This document shows positions 23,437 to 31,758 of a DNA stretch of 64,000 bases, piece after piece. The stretch's first letter is position 1. Each line of letters begins with the position of its first letter. The position numbers were made by a program, and so were the translations under genes. The DNA is taken from assembly GCA_964390495.1 (NCBI GenBank), contig CAYMIN010000002.1, positions 235,803-299,802 of the forward strand. Direction: 5' to 3'. Source of the DNA: UBA11051 sp964390495. GTDB lineage: Bacteria; Armatimonadota; Zipacnadia; Zipacnadales; UBA11051. The notes beneath the pieces were generated by a model. It ran no database searches, had not been told where the DNA came from, and worked only from the letters and a program-made list of their open reading frames with translations.

Positions 23437-25320
23437 ATGTCACGGAGCTATAGCTCCACTGCAGTAGCTGCGCTGGTGCTGACCACTTTGCTGTTCGGTG
23501 CCTCGTGTAGCGCAGCGCCGTCCGCCGGCCCCATCTCCGCCGCGTATTATGTTCCTGATGCTGTCGAGTATGCCGGCAACCTTTTCCTGTATCTTCGCAA
23601 CCCCACCGCCAGCCCGGCGACCGTGACTGACATAATGCTGGATGGCAGCAGCATCGGCAAGGTCTGGCTCACTGCCGAGACCTTCCTCGGTCCCGAGGTC
23701 AGAGACGAGTACATCGAGATCCAAAACGACCGCCTGGCCTGGTATCGCGTCTATCCCAACCCGATACCCGCGGGCGGTGTCAGCGAAGTCATCCTGCGCC
23801 TGGCCGCGGCCCCTGAAGCCGAGCAGGCCGAACTCGCCGTCACTTTAGCCGGCCAGGAGCCGGTGACCGTCACCGTGCCTTTGCAGCAGCCGGCCTTCAC
23901 CCTGGACTACGTCGGCATTCCGGCGGCCCTTGACCAGCTCCATATCTACACCCGTGCCGAAGCTGGGGCCAGACCGGAGCTCTCCCGCGTCGAGATTGAC
24001 GGCCGCCCCGTCGAGGCCGAGGTCCACGAGGTTTTCTCCGGCTACAGTTACGCCAATGTCAAGCTGCCCGACGCCTGGCAGTACGGCTCCTACCACGCGG
24101 TCGCCATCGGCACCGCCGACGACTTGCGAGCGGTGCTGATTAGAGCCTTGCCCACCCCGGCGCCTCTGGCGATTATGGGTAACACCCATGCTTCGGAGTT
24201 GGAGCAGTACGCCAACCACCTCTTTGACATCAATATCGCCTTCGGCTGCGGCCCTCAGATAAGCACCTTTGAGCGGCTGGCGGAGTACGGGCTGGGCGGC
24301 GCCTACCCCTATTGCCATGCCCTCAAGCCGGGCGAGAAGAAGCGCGAGCCGGTTTATTACTCCTATGAGGAACTTGAGCGTTTGCAAGTCGTTAAGGAGC
24401 ACCCGGCCCTGTGGGGCTATTTTCTGGAGGACGAGCCGGACGGCCGCTACCATCGTACCGTGTTGCCACGCGGCTCGATCTCCCGCGATGTCGAACGTGC
24501 CAATCAGTTCTGCCGCATCTTCGACCCCACCAGGCCCACTTACCTGCAAATGGACCATGGCGGCTACCCGCGCAACATGTACATCTACAGCCAGATTCCC
24601 GACTACGTCTGCACTCACGCCTATGCTCTCGGCGCTCAGACCGTGGTCAGCGGCACTCAGGACCATGTTGCCCACACCCGCAATGCCAGTAAGCCGCGCC
24701 CCTTCTATTACCTCAACTGCGGCTACTGCCAGCGCGGCGAAAGCCGCGAGTTCGAGCCGGAAGAGATGCACCTGGAGGTTTACACCGCCCTGGCTGAGGG
24801 CGTCAAATCGCTGCAGTGGTATCCCGCCCACGGTGCCTCCGGCTTGCTCAAGCACCCCCGCATGTGGAATGCGGTTGGCCGCATCAACGGCGTTTTGCAT
24901 CAGGTGTTGCCGCTGCTTGCCATCGGCACTCCGGTCGGTGAGCCGCGCGTCGAGGGCGGCAACTTCCTGAGCAGTTGCATTCTTTGCGGCGACCGGGCGA
25001 TGGCCGTGGTCCTGGTCAATCTCGACTTCACTGCCGAGCGGGAGGGCACTTTCGAGCTCAATCCGGCTACCGCCACGGTTCGCGTGCGCCTGCCGCGTTT
25101 CTTCTGGGCTGCCGGTGTTGTTGAGCCGCGTTTCCCCGAGCCCTCCGCGGCTGTGGACGCCGAAATCGGGCCTTCTACCGTGGAGTTCACCACCGAGGTC
25201 GAGGCCGGCAAGGTGCTGATCATCTATGCCGACGCGGCGATCCCAGACCAAATGCGCCGCACGCACGATGAATGTCTGCGGCGCTTCGTCCCCAAGCCGG
25301 AGCCGGAGCCGACCGGCTAG
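23437..25320 (+). CDS. Secreted glycosidase-like protein, tandem paralog 3 of 3
   Basis: A 627-residue paralog. ATG 23437 lies six bases after AGGTG; a GTG at 23428 is in frame. The signal peptide ends near CSAAP. The barrel has HPALWGYFLEDEPDGRYHRTV near residue 330, MYIYSQIPDYVCTHAY and KSLQWYPAHGASGLL; the end carries LSSCILCGDRAMAVVLVN. The Glu of DEPDG and the WYPAHG segment are conserved in all three copies. Their close spacing (about 50-60 bp between reading frames) and common strand suggest one transcript and recent tandem duplication. Confidence 0.78.
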   Translation: MSRSYSSTAVAALVLTTLLFGASCSAAPSAGPISAAYYVPDAVEYAGNLFLYLRNPTASPATVTDIMLDGSSIGKVWLTAETFLGPEVRDEYIEIQNDRLAWYRVYPNPIPAGGVSEVILRLAAAPEAEQAELAVTLAGQEPVTVTVPLQQPAFTLDYVGIPAALDQLHIYTRAEAGARPELSRVEIDGRPVEAEVHEVFSGYSYANVKLPDAWQYGSYHAVAIGTADDLRAVLIRALPTPAPLAIMGNTHASELEQYANHLFDINIAFGCGPQISTFERLAEYGLGGAYPYCHALKPGEKKREPVYYSYEELERLQVVKEHPALWGYFLEDEPDGRYHRTVLPRGSISRDVERANQFCRIFDPTRPTYLQMDHGGYPRNMYIYSQIPDYVCTHAYALGAQTVVSGTQDHVAHTRNASKPRPFYYLNCGYCQRGESREFEPEEMHLEVYTALAEGVKSLQWYPAHGASGLLKHPRMWNAVGRINGVLHQVLPLLAIGTPVGEPRVEGGNFLSSCILCGDRAMAVVLVNLDFTAEREGTFELNPATATVRVRLPRFFWAAGVVEPRFPEPSAAVDAEIGPSTVEFTTEVEAGKVLIIYADAAIPDQMRRTHDECLRRFVPKPEPEPTG

Positions 25321-25344
25321 CGCCAATAGCGGACAGAACGCGTG

Positions 25345-25365
25345 GCTCGGGCTTCGATCCCGAGC
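25345..25365. repeat. Hairpin repeat resembling module E, reverse orientation
   Basis: GCTCGGG-CTTCGAT-CCCGAGC is a perfect 7-bp stem. Read on the minus strand it runs into GAGCCACGCGT, the same right flank as the module E copies at 51.0 and 52.8 kb. It lies between the third paralog and the tRNA-Ala promoter, with no T tract on either strand. Confidence 0.6.
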
Positions 25366-25378
25366 TCATTGCTGCCCT

Positions 25379-25407
25379 TTGACATCAGGCCTGTTTCCCG
25401 CTACAAT
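25379..25407 (+). promoter_or_regulatory. Promoter of tRNA-Ala
   Basis: TTGACA at 25379-25384 and TACAAT at 25402-25407 are exactly 17 bp apart. The predicted start is six or seven bases before the mature tRNA 5' end. Confidence 0.88.
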
Positions 25408-25419
25408 TAGGCTACCAGA

Positions 25420-25495
25420 GGGCGGATAGCTCAGTTGGGAGAGCGCATCCCTCGCACGGATGAGGCCGAGGGTTCGAATCCCTTTCCGTCCACCA
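25420..25495 (+). tRNA. tRNA-Ala (anticodon CGC)
   Basis: The 76-nt sequence folds as a cloverleaf. Acceptor GGGCGGA pairs with TCCGTCC, including the G3-U70 wobble that identifies alanine tRNA. The D stem is GCTC/GAGC, the anticodon stem CATCC/GGATG with loop CTCGCAC (anticodon CGC, reading GCG), and the T arm GAGGG-TTCGAAT-CCCTT. The CCA end is encoded. It has its own promoter and terminator. Confidence 0.95.
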
Positions 25496-25505
25496 GAATT
25501 GACTA

Positions 25506-25535
25506 GGGCCGCGGCGAACCGCGGCCCTTTTTCTT
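25506..25535 (+). terminator. Terminator after tRNA-Ala
   Basis: GGGCCGCGG-CGAA-CCGCGGCCC is a perfect 9-bp stem with a tetraloop and is followed by TTTTTCTT. Confidence 0.93.
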
Positions 25536-25586
25536 CTAACAAAGCCACGCACAAGACACTCATATTGATGTACAATACCCTCGCCG

Positions 25587-27932
25587 ATGACCCAGACAGC
25601 CTCGCCAACTGCTCAAGCGTCCCCCGCCTGGCCGGTAGCGACTAACATCTTCGCTATCGGCATCTGCTGCGGCATTGTCCAGGTGGTGCTGATCCGCCAG
25701 TTGTTGGCGGTCTGTTCCGGCAGCGAGTTGACGGTCGGCATCATTCTGGGGGTCTGGCTCTTCAGCGGCGCGTTAGGCTGCTGGTGGGCCGGCCGCCAGG
25801 CGCAAGCCGACGCCGACATCACTCGCACTGCTGCCCGCGTCGCCCTGCTGGCCGCCATGGGGCTAGTGGCAGGCCTGGCGGCGATTGCTCTGATCCGCGT
25901 CAGTCCCGAGCTGTTCCTGCGTTTGCCGGGAGTTCTGGCAGCCCAGCGCGGCGAAATGTTCGGCCTGCTCCAGATACTCTTTCTCACCCTCCTGGCAACC
26001 TTCCCGGCCGCTTTCATCGTCGAGGCCCAATTCGGGGCCGCCATTTCGCTATATGCATCTCTTCGCCGCCACAGCTCTGCCATCGCCCGCTCCTATGCCG
26101 TTGATGCAGCCGGTCATCTGGTCGGCGGCTCAGCGGCCGCCTATTTCCTCACCACCCGTCTCGACCCATACACTGCCGTAGCCGCCGCCGGGCTGTTGGC
26201 GTTGTTTTCCGCTTTGCTGCTATGGACGCTGCTGTTACCGGCCCGGCGCGCGGCTCTGGCTCGGCTCTGCACGATCGCCCTCATCTTACTTGTCGCGCCT
26301 ACAGTAATGGCTGCCGGTGCCCTTCACGATTACACTCTCAGCGTCCGTTGGCGCGGCTACGAGCTGCTGGCGAATATCGAGACCCTGCAGAGCAACATCG
26401 CGGTGGCCCGCCACGGCCAGGCCGGCAAGGTCTTCTTCATCAACGGCCAGCCGGCCGCCTATACCGAGACCATGCCCGACATTGAGTTGCTCGTTCACTT
26501 CACTATGCTCCAGCATCCCGATCCCCGCCATGTTATGCTGGTTGGCGGCTTGGGCGTCGGAGCCATCCGCGAAATCACCAAGTACGACATCGAGCGGCTT
26601 GACTATTTCGAGCTGGACCCGGGACTATTGCCCGTCTATGCCGAGTATCGTGGCCCTCTGCCGGCGGGCAAGGTGCATATCTGGCCTCAGGACCTCCGCA
26701 CCTATCTTCGCAGTCTCCGCCGCGACAATGCCGCTCCGGGCTGGGACGTAGCCATCATCGCTCTGCCGCCGCCTCTGACCGCGCTGGTCAATCGCTACTA
26801 CACCCGCGAGTGCTTCGAGGAGATTGTCGCCGGCTCGGCGGATACGGTCATCGGCCTGCAGCTTCCCGGAACCCAGACCTATTACAGTGCCGATCTCTTG
26901 CGCCTCAATACCACGCTGTTGCAGGCTCCTCCGCCGATTGGTCCCGGCCGCCGTGTGGTCCTGATGCCCGGCTACAGCCTCTTCGCCGTCATCGGTCCGG
27001 ATAGCGATTACATGAGCGAGCAGCCGGCCGAGATACTGCGCCGCTTGAGCCGCCGTCAGGTCAGCGCGCCGTTCTGGCAATCGGTGATATACGACCGCCT
27101 GGAGCCGATGAACCTCGCGTTCGTGCGCGGCCAGCTCGAAGCGTTCCCGCAACCTCCACTCAATACCGACCTGCGCCCCATCGCCTATTTCTACAAGCAG
27201 ATCTACGCCATGCGCCAGTTCCATCCCTTCGGCGCCAAGCTCCTGCAGGCGGCCGCGGGCGTTTCCTGGCCTTTGCTCTTGCACCTGACCATCGTCGCCG
27301 GTCTGCTGCTACTCGCTCTGTTGTGGGCCTTCCGGTCGCTGCGGCGTTTTGCGGTACCGCTTGCCATCGCCGGCACCGGTTTCATCGGCATGGTCCTGCA
27401 GTTGGCGGTGCTTTACGGCTTCCAGGTTTATGTCGGCCACATTTACAGCCTCATTGGCGTCCTCAGCGGTGCTTTCATGGTCGGTCTTGCCGCTGGCGGG
27501 TTACTGGCCGGCCGCTTGCTGGCTCGCGATCCCACTACGCGGGCCGCCTTGCGCAGTCTCTGTGTGGCCCTGGGCATCCTGGCTGCCACCGGTTTTGCCT
27601 TCACTCTCATCATCCGCCTCATCACCGCCGTTTCCCCTGCCAGTTCGACTTGGTTCCTTTCCGCCGGTTTCTTTGCTGTATCGCTGTTTCTGGGCGGACT
27701 GGTGGGAGTGCAATTCCCGCTGGCTACCGAGGCCGCAGGTCAGGCTCGGGAGCGCGGACCGGTAGCTACAGCGATGTACGCGGCAGACCTGCTCGGAGCC
27801 AGCTCAGGCGCTGTGATTGCCGGTGCCCTGCTGGTGCCGCTTTTCGGCATCATCGGCGTCTCAGTCCTCTGCGGTATCTTGGCCTGTGGCTTACTGGCCG
27901 TCTGCCTGGTCCGGATGTTCGCCGTACCCTGA
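25587..27932 (+). CDS. Membrane-embedded spermidine-synthase-like protein
   Basis: A 781-residue protein with three parts. About seven hydrophobic segments (residues 20-255) are followed by a soluble domain resembling spermidine synthase (about 265-520), then six or more C-terminal membrane segments (about 565-775). The SAM-type loop reads MLVGGLGVGAIREI, followed by YFELDPGLL; normal enzymes have GGGDGG. The strand that usually carries the catalytic Asp reads IIALPPPLTALVNRYYTRECF, so that Asp is missing. Related multi-membrane proteins occur in several phyla without assigned activity. A true aminopropyltransferase function is doubtful. No clear Shine-Dalgarno is visible before ATG 25587. 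Confidence 0.8.
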   Translation: MTQTASPTAQASPAWPVATNIFAIGICCGIVQVVLIRQLLAVCSGSELTVGIILGVWLFSGALGCWWAGRQAQADADITRTAARVALLAAMGLVAGLAAIALIRVSPELFLRLPGVLAAQRGEMFGLLQILFLTLLATFPAAFIVEAQFGAAISLYASLRRHSSAIARSYAVDAAGHLVGGSAAAYFLTTRLDPYTAVAAAGLLALFSALLLWTLLLPARRAALARLCTIALILLVAPTVMAAGALHDYTLSVRWRGYELLANIETLQSNIAVARHGQAGKVFFINGQPAAYTETMPDIELLVHFTMLQHPDPRHVMLVGGLGVGAIREITKYDIERLDYFELDPGLLPVYAEYRGPLPAGKVHIWPQDLRTYLRSLRRDNAAPGWDVAIIALPPPLTALVNRYYTRECFEEIVAGSADTVIGLQLPGTQTYYSADLLRLNTTLLQAPPPIGPGRRVVLMPGYSLFAVIGPDSDYMSEQPAEILRRLSRRQVSAPFWQSVIYDRLEPMNLAFVRGQLEAFPQPPLNTDLRPIAYFYKQIYAMRQFHPFGAKLLQAAAGVSWPLLLHLTIVAGLLLLALLWAFRSLRRFAVPLAIAGTGFIGMVLQLAVLYGFQVYVGHIYSLIGVLSGAFMVGLAAGGLLAGRLLARDPTTRAALRSLCVALGILAATGFAFTLIIRLITAVSPASSTWFLSAGFFAVSLFLGGLVGVQFPLATEAAGQARERGPVATAMYAADLLGASSGAVIAGALLVPLFGIIGVSVLCGILACGLLAVCLVRMFAVP

Positions 27933-28042
27933 GATGAACACAACCAGAGCAGGTATCACGACCCCCGTTAGCGAAATATCGCATACCAGCTACTGCCGCG
28001 AGCTTGCGGCAGGCGCGGGGCAAATCGAAGGAGGCCATCCTC

Positions 28043-29155
28043 ATGCGAATCGCGACCACCATTGCCGTGGCTCTGCTTATCATGACTGCCTTGGCGGCCG
28101 GCCCTTGCACAGCCGCAGACTTCACCCTCCAGGCCTTCAAAATCACCGCCAATGCGCCGGTCGAGATCACCCTCCCGCCCGACCAGCAAGTCAAGCAGCC
28201 CACCTATGTCACTGCCGCCGGCGAGTGGAAGCAGCTTGCGGTTGACAAGTCCGCCGCCGGCCTCTCTTTCTCCCTGCCGGCTGATGCCATCGGCTCCACC
28301 TTGGTTCTGCTCGACAAACCCGACTGGCTCACTTTGCCGGATACCGATGCCCCGGTCCTGGAGGCCGCCAGTGTCGCCGGCGTCGCTGTGACGCCTATCG
28401 AGGAGAACATGAACCTCGGCCATCTGGCTGACACTCCTGCTAATGTCATGTTCACTGTTGCCGACGCCACCAATCCCATCAGCCTAGGGCATGTCAAGAT
28501 CCTGCTCAACGGGCAGCCGCCGGAGGCCTCGGGCGGTTCACTCATGCTCGACCAAAGCGCCGACGGCAAGCACGCCGACCTCATCATCACCCCTGGCCAG
28601 TTGCCTGAGGACAAACACACCATCATGGTTATCGTTCCCGACGCCTCACCCGCCCGCAACAGTCTGATTGCCCAGTTGACCTTCAGCACCGCCCCGCTGC
28701 TGCGCAATGGGGGCTTCGAGGAGCTTGAGGACAACGGCCGGCCCCAGCACTGGTCATTCGGCTCCTGGCATTCGGGCGAGGCGACCGACTATGAGATCTC
28801 CATCGCCAAGGGCGAGGGCCGCAGCGGTAATGCTCTCAAGTTCGTCGGTATCAGCGGTCGCCTCAACATGGTCGTCGGCCAGACCGTGGATTTCGTCCCC
28901 GGCAGAACCTACATCCTTTCCGGCTATTCCAAGGGCGACTGCCGGGGCGGCTATGCCTCACTCATCGGCAAGGCCATAGGTGATGCCAAGGCCCAGTATG
29001 ACAACACCTCGCCGTGTCAGCAAGCCGACGACTGGACGCCATTTGCCTGGGAGATTACTCCTGCCGAGAACAACAAGAACTTCATTATTTACCTGCGCAG
29101 CACCTCAAAGGGCACCGTCTATATGGATGACATCAAGCTAACGCCCAAAAACTAG
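28043..29155 (+). CDS. Secreted protein with C-terminal lectin-like domain, paralog 1 of 2
   Basis: A 370-residue exported protein. ATG 28043 follows AAGGAGG by eight bases and starts a signal peptide (hydrophobic about 5-20, cleavage near CTAA-D). Residues 25-210 are beta-rich, with LLDKPDWLTLPDTDAPVLEA and QPPEASGG. From about 210, LLRNGGFEELEDNGRPQHW through YMDDIKL is the pattern of CBM4/9-type carbohydrate-binding modules. No catalytic motif is seen. The next gene is a full-length paralog. Confidence 0.75.
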   Translation: MRIATTIAVALLIMTALAAGPCTAADFTLQAFKITANAPVEITLPPDQQVKQPTYVTAAGEWKQLAVDKSAAGLSFSLPADAIGSTLVLLDKPDWLTLPDTDAPVLEAASVAGVAVTPIEENMNLGHLADTPANVMFTVADATNPISLGHVKILLNGQPPEASGGSLMLDQSADGKHADLIITPGQLPEDKHTIMVIVPDASPARNSLIAQLTFSTAPLLRNGGFEELEDNGRPQHWSFGSWHSGEATDYEISIAKGEGRSGNALKFVGISGRLNMVVGQTVDFVPGRTYILSGYSKGDCRGGYASLIGKAIGDAKAQYDNTSPCQQADDWTPFAWEITPAENNKNFIIYLRSTSKGTVYMDDIKLTPKN

Positions 29156-29277
29156 AGGCTGTTTCAAACCCCGAATGGGGACTGTCCCTTTAGGGGCTGT
29201 CCTTTGAGGGCCAGAAACACCGGCTGCACCTCTAGCGACCGTTGTCGCGACCCACAGGAATCGAGGGGTGAACACTC

Positions 29278-30390
29278 ATGAATAAGCCACTTTCGCTGCT
29301 CACATGTCTCATTCTGGCCGGTATCATCCTCGCGGCTATCGCCCTGGCGGCTGACGAGTATGCGCTGCAGCCGATTAGGGTCACCTCCAATGTTCCCGTC
29401 AAGATCACTATTACCAGCGGGCCGACAGTCAATCAGCCGATTTACCAGACCACCGCGGGCGAGTGGAAGGGCCTGGAGGTACAGCAGACCGGTGAGGCGG
29501 TATCTTTCTCGCCGCCCGCGGATGCCCTGGCCTCCACGGTGATCCTGCTGGACAAGCCCACTTGGCTGACCTTACCTGATGATGATGCGCCGGTGCTGGA
29601 GGCCCTCAGTGTCGGCGGCAGTGGCGTCGAGATTGCGGAGACTGTCAAGCTCGGCCATCTCTCCGAGACGCCCCAGAGCATCATGCTGACGCTCGGCGAT
29701 TCCACCAACCCGATCGCCATTTCGCGGATCGCCGTATCAATTGACGGGCGCGCCCCTGCGGCTTTCGGCGGCCGCGTTGATTTCAATCAGAGCAAGGATG
29801 GCAAGCACGTTGATGTCACGATTGCTCCGGGCGAGCTGGCCGAGGCGGTTCACACCGTCTTCGTTGCGGTGCCCGATGCCGCCCCGGGACTCAACACCTG
29901 CACCACGCAGATTAGCTTCACCACCGCCCCGCTATTGGCCAATGGTGATTTTGAGCAGGCTGATCCCCAGGGCCGGCCGCTGCATTGGAGCACCAGCACC
30001 TGGAGCCAGAATGCGGAGACCAAGGCTGAGTTCAAGGTCGTGGACGGTGGCCGCTCCGGCAAGTGCCTGATGATTTACGGCATTGCCGGCAGCCTCAATC
30101 TGGTTTGCGGGCAGCCGGTTGACATCATTCCCGGCGCGACTTATGTTTTGTCCGGCTACTATCGAAACGACGCGAAGCTCGGCAGTGCTTCGCTCATTGC
30201 CGAGAACCAGGCAACCGGTAAGCAGGACCAGTATGACAGCATGCCGGCTCTGCAACAAGCCGATGACTGGACGGCCTTTTCATGGGAGTTCACTGCCCGG
30301 GAGGACAATACCAGTTTTGACCTCTATTTGCGCAGCGGCGGCGCGGGCAAGGTTTATTTTGACGACATCAAGCTCGAACGCAAGCAGTAA
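29278..30390 (+). CDS. Secreted protein with C-terminal lectin-like domain, paralog 2 of 2
   Basis: A 370-residue paralog of the preceding gene, the same length to the residue. It has a signal peptide (IILAAIALAADE), then LLDKPTWLTLPDDDAPVLEA, KDGKHVDVTIAPGEL, and a C-terminal module from LLANGDFEQADPQGRPLHW to YFDDIKLERKQ, as in CBM4/9. The 122-bp gap between the two genes contains short GGGGACTGTCC/GGGGCTGTCC repeats but no evident promoter. A role in binding extracellular glycans is inferred from the domain only. Confidence 0.75.
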   Translation: MNKPLSLLTCLILAGIILAAIALAADEYALQPIRVTSNVPVKITITSGPTVNQPIYQTTAGEWKGLEVQQTGEAVSFSPPADALASTVILLDKPTWLTLPDDDAPVLEALSVGGSGVEIAETVKLGHLSETPQSIMLTLGDSTNPIAISRIAVSIDGRAPAAFGGRVDFNQSKDGKHVDVTIAPGELAEAVHTVFVAVPDAAPGLNTCTTQISFTTAPLLANGDFEQADPQGRPLHWSTSTWSQNAETKAEFKVVDGGRSGKCLMIYGIAGSLNLVCGQPVDIIPGATYVLSGYYRNDAKLGSASLIAENQATGKQDQYDSMPALQQADDWTAFSWEFTAREDNTSFDLYLRSGGAGKVYFDDIKLERKQ

Positions 30391-30456
30391 GCGCCCGCGC
30401 CACGCTCATCTCTTGACACGGATACACAAAGAACGCGAATCACACGGAGGCCCAAA

Positions 30457-31521
30457 ATGCGTGACAAGTCGCTGGAGTTCTTCAAAGTCCTAATCAGTGC
30501 GCCGTCTCCGTCCGGCTACGAGCAGCCTGCCCAGGAGCTGGTGCGCGCGTATGCCGGCGACTTCGCCGACGAGGTGCGCACCGACGTGCATGGTAACGTC
30601 ATCGCCGTGCGCAATGCCGAGGCGCCGGTGCGGGTGATGCTGGCCGGCCATGTTGATCAGGTCGGCCTGATGGTGCAGCACATTGACGATGCCGGGATGC
30701 TCAACATCGCCGGCATCGGCGGGGTTGACGCCAAGGTCCTGATCGCCCAGCGGGTCATCGTCCACGCCGCCAAGCAGCCGATTGCCGGGGTCATCGGTCG
30801 CAAGCCGATCCATCTGCTGCCGGCGGAGGAGCGCGCCAAGGAGAAGGTGGAGGTGGCGGACTTGTGGGTGGACATCGGGGCCAAGAACAAGGCCGCCGCC
30901 GAGAAGCTGGTGGCCGTCGGCGACCCCATCACCTACGACCTACATTACACTCCCCTGCTGCAGGACCTGATCGCCGCTCCCGGCTGCGATGATAAGGTCG
31001 GTGTCTTCGTTGTTATGGAGGCCCTGCGCCTGGTGCCCAAGAGCCGACTCAAGTGCGCGGTGCACGCGGTTTCGACGGTGCAGGAGGAACTCGGCTTGCG
31101 GGGCGCGCGCACCAGTGCTTTCGGCATTGATCCTCACGCCGGCATTGCCGTAGATGTAACCCATGCCACCGACTATCCCGGTGTCGAGGCGAAGCGCACC
31201 GGAAAAGTGGACATCCGCAAGGGCCCTTCGCTGGCTCGTGGTGCTAACATCAACCCGGTGCTACGGGACATCCTGGTCAAGGCAGCCGAGGCGCGCAAGG
31301 TCCCGTATCAGAACGATCCCGCTCCTGGCGGCACGGGCACTGACGCCAACGCGATTCAGATCAACCGCGCGGGCGTGGCGGCGGCTTTGGTGAGCATTCC
31401 CAACCGCTACATGCACACGCCGGTGGAGGTAATCTCGCTGCTGGATCTGGAGAACGCGGCCAAGCTGATTGCCGAGGCCCTGACGCGGATAGACGAGGCT
31501 ACGGACTTCACACCCAGATAG
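30457..31521 (+). CDS. M42 family metallopeptidase (glutamyl aminopeptidase/endoglucanase-like)
   Basis: A 354-residue cytosolic enzyme of the M42 family of di-zinc aminopeptidases, some of which were once named endoglucanases. Visible motifs are GHVDQVGLMV (first metal His and Asp), PGCDDKVG (bridging Asp), STVQEELGLRGA (catalytic Glu), DVTHATDYPG, and SIPNRYMHTPVEV (last metal His). The first motif is GHVDQVG rather than the usual AHMDEIG; the zinc ligands are kept. CGGAGG precedes ATG 30457. No signal peptide. Confidence 0.92.
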   Translation: MRDKSLEFFKVLISAPSPSGYEQPAQELVRAYAGDFADEVRTDVHGNVIAVRNAEAPVRVMLAGHVDQVGLMVQHIDDAGMLNIAGIGGVDAKVLIAQRVIVHAAKQPIAGVIGRKPIHLLPAEERAKEKVEVADLWVDIGAKNKAAAEKLVAVGDPITYDLHYTPLLQDLIAAPGCDDKVGVFVVMEALRLVPKSRLKCAVHAVSTVQEELGLRGARTSAFGIDPHAGIAVDVTHATDYPGVEAKRTGKVDIRKGPSLARGANINPVLRDILVKAAEARKVPYQNDPAPGGTGTDANAIQINRAGVAAALVSIPNRYMHTPVEVISLLDLENAAKLIAEALTRIDEATDFTPR

Positions 31522-31544
31522 GCGCCGCCGCGGCCATTGCCGTT

Positions 31545-31678
31545 GTAGGGGCGCATCGGGTACCCACGTCGAAGGCGTGGGTGCGCCCGCCGCGCGGGTT
31601 AACCCGAGTGGTGCGGAAGACGCGTGGGTCGGGCATCACAACAACGATCCCGTGGGTCGGGCATCCTGCCCGACTCCG
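31545..31678 (+). repeat. Dispersed repeat modules A and C
   Basis: TAGGGGCGCATCGGGTACCC through GTGCGCCCGC (31545-31590) matches the first part of module A. Two successive CGTGGGTCGGGCAT words follow, the second forming TCGGGCATCCTGCCCGA (31655-31671), the module C hairpin. The modules fill the gap between the M42 peptidase and the deacetylase. Confidence 0.8.
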
Positions 31679-31758
31679 TCCTTGCTCACGGCGTTAGGTG
31701 CCTACTGATTGTAGGGTTGCAATTTCATCAGCTCGTATGTTGTACACAAACAACACCT

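Noticed and set aside
23437..23530. Lipoprotein signal in paralog 3
   Set aside because: A Cys lies near the end of the hydrophobic segment (FGASCSAA), but the residue three before it is Gly, not a typical lipobox residue; an ordinary signal peptide is more likely.
23845..25326. Long open frame of 493 codons on the minus strand
   Set aside because: It lies antisense to the third glycosidase-like paralog and has no recognisable protein features. Such frames arise from GC-rich codon use; similar ones lie opposite infB, proS and ispG.
25460..25645. Open frames overlapping tRNA-Ala on both strands
   Set aside because: The cloverleaf, its promoter and its terminator fully explain the region; peptides of this sort are common mis-annotations over tRNA genes.
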